From positions 1 to 64,000 of the forward strand of contig NZ_VJZE01000002.1 in assembly GCF_009377205.1 (NCBI RefSeq): a stretch of 64,000 nucleotides of DNA. Direction: 5' to 3'. This stretch comes from Streptomyces phyllanthi (lineage in GTDB: Bacteria; Actinomycetota; Actinomycetes; Streptomycetales; Streptomycetaceae). A program made the position numbers and the translations under genes. The notes under the pieces are model-generated. The model was not told the origin of the DNA. It was given only the letters and a program-made list of their open reading frames with translations, and searched no databases. Each line of letters starts with the position of its first letter. The stretch's first letter is position 1. This document shows positions 43,035-57,365 of the stretch, in pieces.

Positions 43035-44486
43035 CTATGCGGCCCATGGTGTCGGGATGTTCAATCCCCGCCAGCGGTAGCGGGTGACCGTAACCGAGGC
43101 GATGTTGAACAGTCCGACACCTTCGAGGACGATCTGCCGCCAGCCCATGGGGCCCTTGAACTGTCGGCGCAGGGCGGTCCACGTCATGCGTCGCCGATAC
43201 GTGATCATGTTGACCACCCGCCACCACACGAACGACCGCAAGGTGTTGAACGTGTGCTTGGCGACGGCGTGCTTGAAGTAGTTGGCCCAGCCGCGAAGGA
43301 TTTGGTTGATCCTCGACAGCACGGCGGCGAACGGGACCTGCGACCTCCTGTGGGTCAGCGCCCTGATCTTCCGCTTCAGTTCGCGGACCGGCTTGTCCGC
43401 GATGAACGTGTAGACGTAGTGCTTGTCCGTTCCCCGCTTGCGCATCCACTTGATGTGGAAGCCGAGGAAGTCGAACCCGTCGGCCATGTGCACCACACGC
43501 GTCTTGGACTGCGACAGGCGCAGTCCAAGCGGGGCGAGGGCCTCACCGATGTCCGTCTTCAGCGCCTCGACGTGGTGGCGTTCGCCCCTGACGAGCACGA
43601 CGAAGTCGTCCGCGTAACGCACGATTCGCCAGTTCGGCAGGTTCTTGGCCACCCGCGTGAAACGGCGCGAGTCGCTGGACATCGTTCCGCCGGGCTTCCA
43701 CGGCCCCATCACGTGCTCGTCGAGCGCGGACAGGGCGATGTTGGCCAGCAGCGGAGAGAGGATCCCGCCTTGCGGGGTGCCGGTCTCGGACGGTTCCATC
43801 GCCCCGGTCTCCCGGAGGATTCCGGCCTTCAGGAACGCCTTGACCAGGGCGAGGACGCTCTTGTCCTTGACTCGGGAGCGCACCCGGTCCATCAGGGCCG
43901 TGTGGTCGATCGAGTCGAAGCACGCCTCGATGTCCGCGTCCAGGACCTGGCGGTAGCCTTGAGTGCCCCAGAAGTGGATCTCGGCGATCGCGTCGTGTGC
44001 CCTCCGGTTGGGGCGGAACCCGTAGGAGACCGGCGCGAAGTCGGCCTCGAAGATGGGTTCCAGCACCAGTTTCAATGCCGCCTGGACCACGCGATCGGCC
44101 ACGGTCGGGATGCCCAGACCCCTCAGGTTCCCGCCGTGCTTGGGGATCATCCGTTCGCGTACCGGCAGCGGGCGGAACGTCCGCTGCCGCAGCTGCTCGC
44201 GCAGCTGGTCCAGGAACACCTCCACGCCCACCCGCTCGGTGATGGACCGGACCGTGGCCCGATCCACGCCGGCGGTGCGGGCACCGGTGTTGCCGGCGAC
44301 CCGGTCCCACGCCACGGCGAGGAACCTTCGGTCGCATACCAGGTGGTACAGATCATCGAAGCGGCAGCCGGGATCGGCCACCGCCCAGCGGTGCAGCTTG
44401 GTCTGCATCTCCCGTACCCGCAGCGGCCGCGTCACCGGCGCGTCGTGCTGCGCGGCCGGAGTCTCCACCCCGGCATCTTCGAGCAT
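43035..44486 (-). CDS. ltrA: Group II intron reverse transcriptase/maturase
   Basis: The 483-aa product has RT blocks in order: MIPKHGGNLRGLGIPTVADR, VSYGFRPNRRAHDAI, DIEACFDSIDH, GTPQGGILSPLLANI and IVRYADDFVVL with the catalytic YADD. The maturase X domain follows (ILRGWANYFKHAVAKHTFNT). There is no C-terminal HNH endonuclease motif, so mobility would rely on the RT alone. The ATG at 44486 has GGAAGGGG upstream; the frame stays open to 44666 through intron RNA sequence. Confidence 0.88.
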   Translation of the reverse strand: MLEDAGVETPAAQHDAPVTRPLRVREMQTKLHRWAVADPGCRFDDLYHLVCDRRFLAVAWDRVAGNTGARTAGVDRATVRSITERVGVEVFLDQLREQLRQRTFRPLPVRERMIPKHGGNLRGLGIPTVADRVVQAALKLVLEPIFEADFAPVSYGFRPNRRAHDAIAEIHFWGTQGYRQVLDADIEACFDSIDHTALMDRVRSRVKDKSVLALVKAFLKAGILRETGAMEPSETGTPQGGILSPLLANIALSALDEHVMGPWKPGGTMSSDSRRFTRVAKNLPNWRIVRYADDFVVLVRGERHHVEALKTDIGEALAPLGLRLSQSKTRVVHMADGFDFLGFHIKWMRKRGTDKHYVYTFIADKPVRELKRKIRALTHRRSQVPFAAVLSRINQILRGWANYFKHAVAKHTFNTLRSFVWWRVVNMITYRRRMTWTALRRQFKGPMGWRQIVLEGVGLFNIASVTVTRYRWRGLNIPTPWAA

Positions 44487-45438
44487 TGCAGTCCCCTTCC
44501 ACTCACAACCTGCTGCCGCCCTTCGCCATGTGCACGGCTTTCCCGTGCTCGGACTACTACGGCGGCTCCGCCCCGTCCCGGTCCGGTCGGCCGACGGTGG
44601 GCCCAGCCCGGATGTCCGCGCTGGATGCGCGGCCCGCGGCAGGACCGGGACGGTTCCCGTGTTCACTTGTGATCGCTTGTCGGAGGAGGCGCCCGGCTAT
44701 ACCCCGGCGGCATCGCCACGGTTACGCCGCAGACCTTCACCGTGGCCTTGCGCGGCGGCGAACGAGACCACCGCGCAAGTCGCCCGCCCGAGCATGAGGC
44801 AGGCGCGCACCGCACCCAGCCCAGATCCGCCAGGTTCGAGCTGGTGGGAATTCGTTACGAGGCTTCACACACCGGTTTCTCGCGTACACCTCTCCGTCTT
44901 GCTCGCCGGACCCACGGCCATCTGGCAGTACCGGCCCCGCCCCGGCTTTGTCAGGGCTGCTTCCCGCCCTCCCCGGCACCTCCCGGATCAGACTGCCCTC
45001 AGCTTCAACCCCACTGCTGCGACAGCGGGTTGGTGCAGGTCTTTCACCTCCACTCGATCAACAAGCGCCTCACGGCGCACACGTTCGACGATCCACCGCT
45101 TGGGCAGCACCACGAAGCCGCGCTTGTCGTCGCTGCGTTTGACGATGGCCAGCACAAGCCCGAGGGCGGCCAGGCAATGCTCGACAAGGCTGCCGGTGTA
45201 GCCGCCGTCGGCCCAGACCAGCGCAAGGCGGTGGTGTGCCTCGGCCACGCGCGCGAGCAGCACCTGCGCGGCAGTACGGTCGCGGCATCGGCGCTGGTGA
45301 CCATCACGCCCAGCAGCAGGCCGAGGGTGTCGACGACGACGTGCCGCTTGCGCCCGTTGATCTGCTTGCCGCCGTCGTAGCCCCGGCTGTCGGCGCCGAT
45401 GACAGCGTCCGCCTTGACGGACTGCGAGTCGATCACCC

Positions 45439-45569
45439 CGGCCGACGGCTCCGCAAGCCCCTACATCGCGATCAGGCGCCTCCTTGAGGAAGACGTGGGC
45501 AACCTCGGCTCACGCATCGACGCCGTCGGCGGCCAGCCGTCCCTGAGGAGTGAAGCCAACCGAGCCTGA
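45439..45569 (+). pseudogene. C-terminal fragment of a gene truncated at the IS end
   Basis: The open frame on the plus strand reads [20 protein letters not shown] and IDAVGGQPSLRSEANRA before a TGA. It has normal codon usage but no start. It abuts the truncated transposase at about 45437, so the insertion or a deletion removed its beginning. The family was not recognised. The short gap to 45690 holds nothing else. Confidence 0.45.
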
Positions 45570-45689
45570 AGGCGGCACGCGCCGACAGTGGGCAGGCACT
45601 CCCGCCAACGGATCGGGCCCCTCACCTGCTGGCACCATGATCGAGCGGCACCGGCTCACAGGCACACTCACCTCCCTTTCTGCGCGGCC

Positions 45690-47483
45690 TCAGCCGGGTC
45701 CGCCCAAGATGATCTTCCACACTCGGGTCGCCACCTGGAGGTTGAGCCGGTCCTCTACGTTCGCGAGGTCGTTGCCGGTGATCTCGCGTATGCGCTGGAG
45801 CCGATAGCGCAGGGTGCTGCGGTGGATCGCGAGAGATTCGGCGGTCTCGTCGTAGTTGCCGCCGAAGTCGAAGTACCGGGACAGGGTCTCCACCATGGCC
45901 GTGTGGTGCCGTGAGTCGTAGTCGATGAGCTGCCCGAGCCACTCCTGGACGAAGGTCTCCAGTTCCCGGTAATCGTTGCCGGGTCCCAGAATGCGGTAGA
46001 AGCCCAGCTCGTCGAAGAACGTCGTGCCGTAGCTCTCGCGGGAGTGGCGGCGCACCTTCAGGGCACGCAGCGCCTCCTGGTAGCCGTGGGGGATGCCGTC
46101 CGGGGAGTCGCAGGGGGCGCTCACCCCGATCGTCCCGGACCGTGTCCCGGTCTCCCGGCCGAGCGCCTCGTGCAGTGCGCGGTCGTGCGGCCTGTCGTCG
46201 GTGACCAGGACCACGTGGTCGGAGCGTCGGGTCAGCAGCGAGCGCATGCCCGCGGCGGAAGCCGCCCGGCCCACGGTCTGCGCGAAGAAGTCGTCCGAGG
46301 CCCGGTTCGGCCACTGCACCACGACGACATAGTGGGTGCGGTGCAGGTCGTGTCCGACCGCCTCGGACCGGGCGTAGGCGCTCGCCTCGTCCGTCCCGGC
46401 GAGGAGGTCGTCGACCAGCTCGCGGTGCAGCCTCAGCTCCACTTCGGCCAGATTACGCAGATGGGCCAGCTCCAGGGCAAGCGAGGTGGCGGCGTGTTCC
46501 AGCGCGAACACGGTGTGCTCGTCGGCCTCCTCCCGGGCGTCGACCAGGGCCAGCACGCCCAGGCTCTCGCCGTGCGGGCGGACCAGGGCGATCAGCCGGT
46601 CCTTGATCCGCACCGGCCCGGCCTCCCGGGCGAGGGCGTGCAGCATTTCGTCCTGGCGCACGGGGTCCGGTTCCGGATAGGGGTCGGGGCAGCTGGGGCC
46701 GCTCCAGGACCTCAGTCGGCCGAAGCGGTCCTCGACCAGCGCGGGGAGTCCAGTGAGTCTGTGCAGTGCTCGGGTGATGGCTTCCTCGCTGCCGCCCGAG
46801 ACAGCGACGTCGGACATGACCGCGTGAACGGCCCGCTCGTATCCCAGCTCGGCCAGGGCGTAGATCAGCTGCCGCTGGAGGGCTGCCCGTTCTCGCCTCA
46901 GCCGGTGCAGTTCCAGCGTGTCCTCGCGTCGGCGGCGGTGTGCGAAGGCGACTGACAGAGCGGCAGCGGTGTACCGGACGAGCGTGGCGAGCAGGGAGTG
47001 CTCGGCTTCGGTGGGCGGGGAGTGGGACGTCACCACGACGTAACCACGGAGTCCGTCAGGGCCGCGCAGGCCGAGGGCTCGGCCCCAGGGCCGGCCGGGT
47101 ACGGTCACGGGGCCGTCTCGTCCGGCCAGCTCCTGCACTCTCCGGTCGACGGCCGAGGGATGGGTTTGCCCTTCCCGCGGGCTGGGGACCAGGGCGCCGT
47201 CCGCCGTAAGGTATCCGGCCTCGGCGCTGTACGGCCCGGCGGCTGCTATGTGGTCCATGGCCAGGCGCAGGATCTCGCCTTCGTCCTGGGTGTCGAACAG
47301 GGCGTGGGAGAGCGCCATCAGTGCGTGGGAGGCGTGGTCGGCCGGGGCTGGAGCGGGTGGGCGGGGCCTTCTCCGCGCGGCCGTGGGATGCCGCCCGGCG
47401 CTGCCCCGCGGAAGGCTGCCCTTCCGGTCGGAGGCGCGGCGGTGCAGGCGGCGGTAGAGGCTGTGGGCCCGGCTGTCGGCCAT
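45690..47483 (-). CDS. PucR/CdaR-type transcriptional regulator with GAF-like domain
   Basis: The 597-aa product has a basic disordered N-terminus and a GAF-like sensor region (about 50-180). A second domain follows (250-350, VEDRFGRLRSWSGPSC and LVRPHGESLGVLALVDAREE). The C-terminal PucR HTH contains FDFGGNYDETAESLAIHRST and LRYRLQRIREITGNDL. Such regulators respond to metabolic or stress cues. It is divergent from the stress operon starting at 47699 and may control it through the 215-bp gap. Confidence 0.8.
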   Translation of the reverse strand: MADSRAHSLYRRLHRRASDRKGSLPRGSAGRHPTAARRRPRPPAPAPADHASHALMALSHALFDTQDEGEILRLAMDHIAAAGPYSAEAGYLTADGALVPSPREGQTHPSAVDRRVQELAGRDGPVTVPGRPWGRALGLRGPDGLRGYVVVTSHSPPTEAEHSLLATLVRYTAAALSVAFAHRRRREDTLELHRLRRERAALQRQLIYALAELGYERAVHAVMSDVAVSGGSEEAITRALHRLTGLPALVEDRFGRLRSWSGPSCPDPYPEPDPVRQDEMLHALAREAGPVRIKDRLIALVRPHGESLGVLALVDAREEADEHTVFALEHAATSLALELAHLRNLAEVELRLHRELVDDLLAGTDEASAYARSEAVGHDLHRTHYVVVVQWPNRASDDFFAQTVGRAASAAGMRSLLTRRSDHVVLVTDDRPHDRALHEALGRETGTRSGTIGVSAPCDSPDGIPHGYQEALRALKVRRHSRESYGTTFFDELGFYRILGPGNDYRELETFVQEWLGQLIDYDSRHHTAMVETLSRYFDFGGNYDETAESLAIHRSTLRYRLQRIREITGNDLANVEDRLNLQVATRVWKIILGGPG

Positions 47484-47698
47484 GGGATCACTCCGTTCTC
47501 CCCGAGCCTCACGAGGTGAACCGACGTCCGTGTACCCCTCTCGGATCGGCTCACCCGAGATGCTCGGACTGTTCGTGTCGTGCTCGCGGGGCGAGCGGAC
47601 GGGACAGCTTTTGACCCCTCGGGCGCAGGCGCGAAGCCGCTGGGCCCGCGACCCTTGGGCTTGTCCGGTTCACCGCGCCGTGGCAGGGAGGACTGACG

Positions 47699-48190
47699 AT
47701 GACCGAGCAGGCCCGTAGGACCGTTGCCACGTACGAGACGTACCAGGAAGCCGAACGCGCCGTCGACCACCTCTCGGACCAGGGGTTTCCCGTGGAGAGG
47801 GTGGCCATCATCGGACAGGACGTCCGCCTCGTCGAGCAGGTCATCGGCCGTATGGACTACGGCAGGGCCGCCCTGCACGGAGCGGCGAGCGGAGCCCTTC
47901 CCGGTGCGCTGATCGGCTGGCTCTTCGGCCTGGTGGACTGGGTGGACCCGCTCGTCTCCGCCCTGCTCGTCGCCCTCTACGGCCTGATTTTCGGAGCGAT
48001 CGTGGGGGCGCTGTTCGGCCTGCTGCTGTACGCCCTGCAGGGCGGCCGCCGGGACTTCGCCTCCGTCCGCTCGATGCAGCCCAGCCGGTACGACGTCGTC
48101 GTGGACGAAACGGTCGCCAACGAGGCCGTACGGCTGCTCGGCGGGCTGCAGACCACCGGCGCCGACGGCCACCGTCCCGCCCCTACCTGA
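47699..48190 (+). CDS. General stress protein (YflT/17M-like) with membrane segment
   Basis: The 163-aa product has an N-terminal YflT-like alpha/beta domain ([20 protein letters not shown], then [19 protein letters not shown]). A double hydrophobic hairpin ([20 protein letters not shown], then [18 protein letters not shown]) follows, and a C-terminal strand ([17 protein letters not shown]). This is the common stress-induced membrane form. It heads the chaperone gene series, 52 bp before dnaK. Confidence 0.75.
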   Translation: MTEQARRTVATYETYQEAERAVDHLSDQGFPVERVAIIGQDVRLVEQVIGRMDYGRAALHGAASGALPGALIGWLFGLVDWVDPLVSALLVALYGLIFGAIVGALFGLLLYALQGGRRDFASVRSMQPSRYDVVVDETVANEAVRLLGGLQTTGADGHRPAPT

Positions 48191-48242
48191 ACGATCGGAT
48201 CCGCAGTGCCGGCGCATGCCGCCGCACCGGGAGGAGTTCCTC

Positions 48243-50159
<1,917 letters not shown>

Positions 50160-50168
50160 GGAACCGCC

Positions 50169-50786
50169 ATGCCGATCCACCCCAGGGAACCCGACCCGGC
50201 CGTGCCGGACCAGGCCGACCCGGCTCAGGAGGGCGCCGTACGCCCTCCCCGCGGGGATCTTCCGCGCTCGGGCCGGCCGACCGGGCCGGGGCCTGCCACG
50301 GACGAGGAACCCGGCCCCGACGCGGCCGGCGGCCCCGCACCGTCCGAGGACGAGCACACGGCCGCGATCCAGGAGCTGGAGGACCGCTGGCGGCGCGCGC
50401 TCGCCGACCTCGACAACCTCCGCAAGCGCCACGCCAGGGAACTGGAGCGGGAGCAGATGGTCGAGCGGTCCCGCACAGCCGCGGCCTTCCTGCCCGTCGT
50501 GGACAACCTCGAACTCGCCCTGACCCATGCGGGATCCGACCCCGGCGCGATCGTGGAGGGCGTCCGGGCGGTCCGCGACCAGGCGGTGAACGTCCTCGAA
50601 CTGCTCGGCTACCCGCGGCACGCGGATACCGGAGTCGCCTTCGACCCGGCCCGGCACGAGGTGGTCGGCGTCGTCCAGGACCCCGATGCCGCACCGGGCA
50701 CCGTCGTCGAGGTGCTGCGCCCGGGCTACGGGGACGGCGAACGGCAGCTCAGGCCCGCCGCCGTGACTGTCGCGAAGCGGGAGTGA
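50169..50786 (+). CDS. grpE: GrpE nucleotide exchange factor
   Basis: The 205-aa product has a low-complexity N-terminus. A coiled coil (about 60-100: AAIQELEDRWRRALADLDNL, then RKRHARELEREQMVERS) comes next, and a C-terminal beta domain ending VVEVLRPGYGDGERQLRPAA. GrpE releases ADP from DnaK. It begins 9 bp after dnaK and ends 6 bp before dnaJ. Confidence 0.92.
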   Translation: MPIHPREPDPAVPDQADPAQEGAVRPPRGDLPRSGRPTGPGPATDEEPGPDAAGGPAPSEDEHTAAIQELEDRWRRALADLDNLRKRHARELEREQMVERSRTAAAFLPVVDNLELALTHAGSDPGAIVEGVRAVRDQAVNVLELLGYPRHADTGVAFDPARHEVVGVVQDPDAAPGTVVEVLRPGYGDGERQLRPAAVTVAKRE

Positions 50787-50792
50787 CCGGTC

Positions 50793-51746
50793 ATGGCACG
50801 GGACTTCTACGAGGTGCTGGGCGTGTCGCGGACCGCGAGCCAGGACGAGATCCAGCAGGCGTATCGCAAGCTGGCCCGCACGTACCACCCCGACGTCAAC
50901 AAGGATCCAGGGGCGGAGGAACGCTTCAAGGACCTCAACGAGGCCTACAGCGTCCTGTCGGACCCGAAGACGCGGGCCCGTTACGACCGCTTCGGCGAGG
51001 ACTTCCGCAAGATCCCCGAGGACTTCGACGAACGGGTCACGGCCGGAGCGGGCGGCGGCTTCCGCGCTCGCAGGACCGCGGGCGCGGGCGGCCCCCGTGT
51101 CCGGTACACCACCGGCTTCGGCGACGACGTCGCAGCGGAGGGTGTCGACATCGAGGACCTGCTCGGCTCGCTCTTCGGAGCAGGCGCCGCCCCCGGCGGC
51201 GTACCGGGAGCCGACCAGGAGGCCGAGCTGCCGCTCACCGTCGAGGAGGCGTACAGGGGCGGTCGCCGCACCGTCACGCTCGCCGGGCCCACCGGGCAGC
51301 CGCGGCGGTACGAGGTCGACGTGCCGCCGGGCGTCACCGACGGGCAGCGCATCCGCCTGGCGGGCGAGGGCGCCCGCGGCAGCGGTGACGCCCCGGCGGG
51401 CGACCTGTACCTGCGGGTGCGCATCCGGCCCCACCCCAGGTTCCGGCTGGACGGCCGTGACGTCCACGTCCAGGTCCCGGTCACCCCCTGGGAGGCGGCC
51501 CTGGGGGCGACCGTGCCGGTGCCCACTCCCAGCGGCGGCACGGCCAAGGTCACCGTGCCCGCGGGCTCCAGCAGCGGCCGGCGGCTGCGGCTGCGCGGCG
51601 AGGGCATGCCGAACCCGCGTGGGCCGAACGGCGACCTGTACGCCGAGCTCCGCGTCATGGTGCCGCCCACCCTCGGCGACCGGGAGCGCGAGCTGTTCGA
51701 AGAGCTCGCCGCCGTCTCCTCGTACGACCCCAGGAGGACGCGATGA
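50793..51746 (+). CDS. dnaJ: DnaJ/CbpA-type co-chaperone without zinc finger
   Basis: The 317-aa product has the J domain ([20 protein letters not shown] with the HPD in [11 protein letters not shown]), a Gly-rich region and C-terminal beta domains. [20 protein letters not shown] and [20 protein letters not shown]-type repeats mark the latter. The four CxxCxGxG zinc motifs of classical DnaJ are absent, making it CbpA-like. Its stop overlaps the next start, which matches pairing with a CbpM partner. Confidence 0.92.
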   Translation: MARDFYEVLGVSRTASQDEIQQAYRKLARTYHPDVNKDPGAEERFKDLNEAYSVLSDPKTRARYDRFGEDFRKIPEDFDERVTAGAGGGFRARRTAGAGGPRVRYTTGFGDDVAAEGVDIEDLLGSLFGAGAAPGGVPGADQEAELPLTVEEAYRGGRRTVTLAGPTGQPRRYEVDVPPGVTDGQRIRLAGEGARGSGDAPAGDLYLRVRIRPHPRFRLDGRDVHVQVPVTPWEAALGATVPVPTPSGGTAKVTVPAGSSSGRRLRLRGEGMPNPRGPNGDLYAELRVMVPPTLGDRERELFEELAAVSSYDPRRTR

Positions 51747-52140
51747 ACGACCGACCCACGGGGGCAGCGAGCGGCGGCGGGACTACCCGGGCGGACGTGG
51801 GCGACCACCCCGTACGGGCGGGCGCCGACGGCACGGCCGTGCGCTACGCGCTCGTCACCGTGCCCAGGCTCTCCCTGGACACCGTGGCCCGCCGCTCGGG
51901 CCTCCACCCCGACCTGGTCCGACGGTTCGTCGCCCTCGGACTGGTCGACGCCGAGCGCGACGCCGCGGGGCACCTGGTGTTCGCCCCCACCGCCCCGGCG
52001 GTCCTCGCCCGCGTCCAGCGGCTGCGCTCCGGACTCTGCCTCAACTACGCATCCATCGGTCTGGTGCTCGACCTGCTCGACCGCATCAGCCTGCTCGAAG
52101 CCGCACTGCGCGACCGCGGCAGGAGGAGTGAACCACCCCC

Positions 52141-52150
<10 letters not shown>
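51743..52150 (+). CDS. MerR-type chaperone modulator (CbpM/HspR-like)
   Basis: The 135-aa product has a winged-helix MerR-like domain near residues 40-90 ([20 protein letters not shown], then [20 protein letters not shown]) and a C-terminal helix. The last part ([20 protein letters not shown]) is typical of the CbpM modulators that bind CbpA-type J domains. It overlaps dnaJ by 4 bp and clpB by 10 bp. It could equally be an HspR-like repressor; the short length fits either. Confidence 0.8.
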
Positions 52151-54780
<2,630 letters not shown>

Positions 54781-54785
54781 GCACC

Positions 54786-55235
54786 ATGGAAGCGACGACC
54801 GTCACCTGCCCGAACTGCGGGCGCAAAAACCGCGTCCCCGTGGCCGCGGAGGGCCGCCCCACCTGCGGCAACTGCAAGCAGCCCCTGCCGTGGACGGCGG
54901 ACGCCGACGAGCAGAACTTCGCCGAGGTCGCCGAGCGGGCCGACGTGCCCGTGGTGGTCGACCTGTGGGCGACCTGGTGCGGCCCGTGCCGCATGGTCAG
55001 CCCCGCCCTGGAGAAGGTCGCCGCCGACCTCGCCGGACGGATCAAGCTGGTCAAGGTCGACGTCGACAAGAACCCACGGCTGTCGCAGCGGTTCGAGGTC
55101 CAGGCGGTGCCGACGCTGCTGGTCCTGGACAAGGGGAAGACCGTCGCCCGGCAGTCGGGGGCCGCGCCCGCCCCTGTGCTGCGTCAGTGGGTGGAGCAGT
55201 CGATCGCGGGCCGGCAGCCGGCCCGGGAAGGGTGA
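54786..55235 (+). CDS. trxC: Zinc-ribbon thioredoxin (thioredoxin-2 type)
   Basis: The 149-aa product has an N-terminal zinc ribbon (TCPNCGRKNRVP, then CGNCKQPLPW) and a thioredoxin fold with the active site ATWCGPCRMVSPALEKVA and cis-Pro VQAVPTLLVLDKGK. This is the TrxC layout, a stress-responsive disulfide reductase and possible chaperone. A GTG at 54777 overlapping the clpB stop is an alternative start. Confidence 0.9.
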   Translation: MEATTVTCPNCGRKNRVPVAAEGRPTCGNCKQPLPWTADADEQNFAEVAERADVPVVVDLWATWCGPCRMVSPALEKVAADLAGRIKLVKVDVDKNPRLSQRFEVQAVPTLLVLDKGKTVARQSGAAPAPVLRQWVEQSIAGRQPAREG

Positions 55236-55240
55236 CCCTG

Positions 55241-55504
55241 ATGACTCTGCACGCCGACCCCCACCTCGCCCTCGTGCGGCCGGTCACCCCGCGCACTCCC
55301 CGGGGGTGCGAGGAGTGTCTGCGCCACGGTTCCCCGTGGGTGCACCTCAGGCTCTGCCTGACCTGCGGGCACGTCGGCTGCTGCGACTCCTCTCCGAACC
55401 GGCACGCCCGCAGGCACGCGGCCACTGACGACCACCCGATCGTGCGGTCGTGGGAACCCGGCGAGGACTGGCGCTGGTGCTTCGTCCACGAGGCGTACGT
55501 CTGA
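55241..55504 (+). CDS. UBP-type zinc-finger protein
   Basis: The 87-aa product has the cysteine/histidine pattern CEECLRHGSPWVHLRLCLTC, then GHVGCCDSSPNRHARRH and HPIVRSW. This matches the ubiquitin-hydrolase-type zinc finger that is widespread as a stand-alone bacterial protein. Its role in bacteria is unclear. Here it sits between thioredoxin and the reductase-like gene, whose ATG overlaps its stop. Confidence 0.82.
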   Translation: MTLHADPHLALVRPVTPRTPRGCEECLRHGSPWVHLRLCLTCGHVGCCDSSPNRHARRHAATDDHPIVRSWEPGEDWRWCFVHEAYV

Positions 55505-57318
55505 TGTCCGGCAGCGACCCGATGACGTCCGGCGAGGGCCGACGCCCACGCGAGGAGACGGCGCCGCAGGCCGTGGACTCCCGTGTGGACGAGGCGGTCC
55601 CCTTCGAGACCCCCGACCTCTACGGCGCCTACCCCCGCCTGTCGGACGACCAGATGGCCCACCTGGCGCAGCACGGCCGGCGGCGCGCGGTTGACGCCGG
55701 TGACGTGCTGATCCGGGAGGGGGAGCGGTGCGAGACGTTCTACGTCGTCCTCAGTGGCTCGGTCGCCATCGTCGAGGGCTACGGCACGCCCGACGAACGC
55801 CTGCTGCGTGTGCACGGACCGGGCCGTTTCATCGGCGAACTCGGCCTCCTGCACGGGCAGGTGGCCTTCTACACCGCCGTCGCCCGGGAGCCCGGCGACG
55901 TCCTCGTCCTCTCCATGGACCAGCTGCGCCACCTGGTGTCCACAGACTCCACCATCGGCGACCTGGTGCTACAGGCCTGCCTGGGCCGCCGCGCGCTGCT
56001 CGTCGGACAGGGCGCGGGTTTTCGCATCATCGGCTCGCGCTACTCGCCCGACACCCGGCGGCTGCGCGAGTTCGCCGCCCGCAACCGGCTGCCGCACCGC
56101 TGGATCGACCTGGAGACGGACCAGGAGGCGGAGGCGCTGCTGCGCCGCTTCGGCGTCGGCCCGGAAGAGACACCGCTGGTCATCTGGCGCGACACGACGC
56201 TGCTGCGCAACCCCGGCAACGCGGAACTGGCCCGGCTCATCGGGCTGCCCTCGCTGCCCGCGGACAACCACCGGGGCGACCTCCTCGTCATCGGGTCGGG
56301 GCCGGCCGGTCTCGCCGCCGCGGTGAACGCCGCGTCCGAGGGGCTCAGCACCACCCTGGTCGAGGCGATGGCCACCGGCGGCCAGGCCGGGACGTCGTCC
56401 CGTATCGAGAACCTGATCGGCTTCCCCTCCGGCATCTCCGGAGCGGAACTCACCGAGCGTGCCGTGCTCCAGGCCAACAAGTTCGGTGCCCGGATCAGCC
56501 TTCCGGCGGAGGCGACGGGCCTCCGTCCCCAGGACGGCCACTACACCGTGACATTCGCCGACGGCAGCGAGATCGCCGCCCGTGCCGTCGTACTCGCCAC
56601 CGGTGCCCGCTACCGCCGGCTGCACATCCCCGGCATCGAACGCCTTGAGGGTACGAGCGTCCACTACTCGGCGACCGTGTACGAGGCCCAGCAGTGCCGC
56701 GCCGACCCGGTGGCCGTGGTCGGCGGCGGCAACTCCGCGGGCCAGGCAGTGCTGTTCCTCACCGGATTCACCCCCCGGGTCTACCTGCTCGTCCGCGGGC
56801 CCAGCCTCGCGGCACACATGTCCCGCTACCTGATCGACCAGGTCGAACGCCACCCGCGTGTGCGGGTGATGCTGAATACGGAGGTCACCGAGGCTGTCGG
56901 CCAGGAGACGCTGGAGGAACTGCGCGTGGTGGACAGCCGCGCGGGACAGCACCGCAGGCTCGCCGTCCGTGCCCTGTTCGTCTTCACCGGCGCCGAGCCG
57001 CACACCGAGTGGCTGGCCGGCACCCTCGCCCTCGACGACCGCGGCTTCGTGCTGACCGGGAACGAGGTCCAGGAAGGTCCGGCGCCCGAGGTGTGGCAGA
57101 GCCAGGGACGCGCCCGCATGCCTCTGGAGACCAGTCTGCCCGGTGTCTTCGCGGCCGGGGACGTGCGCAGCGGTTCGGTCAAGCGGGTGGCCTCGGCGGT
57201 GGGCGAGGGCTCCATGGCGATCCACTTCGTCCACCGGCACCTGGGGCACACGGCCGCTCCCGGCAACAGCGACAGATCCCCGCACACCCGCCGCAAGGAG
57301 TCCGCCTGGCTCGCCTGA
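55504..57318 (+). CDS. cNMP-binding / glutaredoxin-like / thioredoxin-reductase-like fusion
   Basis: In this 604-aa product, residues 40-160 form a cyclic-nucleotide-binding barrel (GDVLIREGERCETFYVVLSG, then GPGRFIGELGLLHGQVAFYT). Residues 175-250 look like a degenerate glutaredoxin fold (RIIGSRYSPDTRRLREF, lacking CxxC). Residues 255-560 are a thioredoxin-reductase-like FAD/NAD(P) domain (VIGSGPAGLAAAVNAAS, then VVGGGNSAGQAVLFLTG). The redox CxxC is replaced (VHYSATVYEAQQC). A regulated NAD(P)H-FAD oxidoreductase is likely. Confidence 0.85.
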   Translation: MSGSDPMTSGEGRRPREETAPQAVDSRVDEAVPFETPDLYGAYPRLSDDQMAHLAQHGRRRAVDAGDVLIREGERCETFYVVLSGSVAIVEGYGTPDERLLRVHGPGRFIGELGLLHGQVAFYTAVAREPGDVLVLSMDQLRHLVSTDSTIGDLVLQACLGRRALLVGQGAGFRIIGSRYSPDTRRLREFAARNRLPHRWIDLETDQEAEALLRRFGVGPEETPLVIWRDTTLLRNPGNAELARLIGLPSLPADNHRGDLLVIGSGPAGLAAAVNAASEGLSTTLVEAMATGGQAGTSSRIENLIGFPSGISGAELTERAVLQANKFGARISLPAEATGLRPQDGHYTVTFADGSEIAARAVVLATGARYRRLHIPGIERLEGTSVHYSATVYEAQQCRADPVAVVGGGNSAGQAVLFLTGFTPRVYLLVRGPSLAAHMSRYLIDQVERHPRVRVMLNTEVTEAVGQETLEELRVVDSRAGQHRRLAVRALFVFTGAEPHTEWLAGTLALDDRGFVLTGNEVQEGPAPEVWQSQGRARMPLETSLPGVFAAGDVRSGSVKRVASAVGEGSMAIHFVHRHLGHTAAPGNSDRSPHTRRKESAWLA

Positions 57319-57365
57319 CCCGGGCGGGCGATGAGATCACGAGAAGGAGAAGGAGGCGATGCGCG

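Larger units (their letters stand above)
42908..45080 (-). mobile_element. Group II intron inserted in IS5-type transposase
   Basis: The 5' end is GTGCGCCGTGAGGCGCTTG, a typical GUGCG start, immediately after the codon for Arg in WIVER. Then come about 590 bp of noncoding RNA domains, the reverse transcriptase gene, domain V (42971-43004) and a domain VI-like stem with a possible bulged A. With the 3' end placed at 42908 the flanking transposase exons join in frame, but the exact 3' boundary is uncertain by a few bases. Confidence 0.75.
42767..45436 (-). mobile_element. IS5-type transposase, 5'-truncated, frameshifted and split by a group II intron
   Basis: The upstream part (45436 to 45081) encodes [20 protein letters not shown] and [20 protein letters not shown]. 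After a frameshift near 45273 it continues [20 protein letters not shown] and [11 protein letters not shown]. The downstream part (42907-42767) encodes LFAHLMRTRRLACDVERR and EAMIYWSM, the normal continuation. The N-terminal third is missing. The intron lies between WIVER and LFAHL. The transposase is inactive. Confidence 0.7.
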
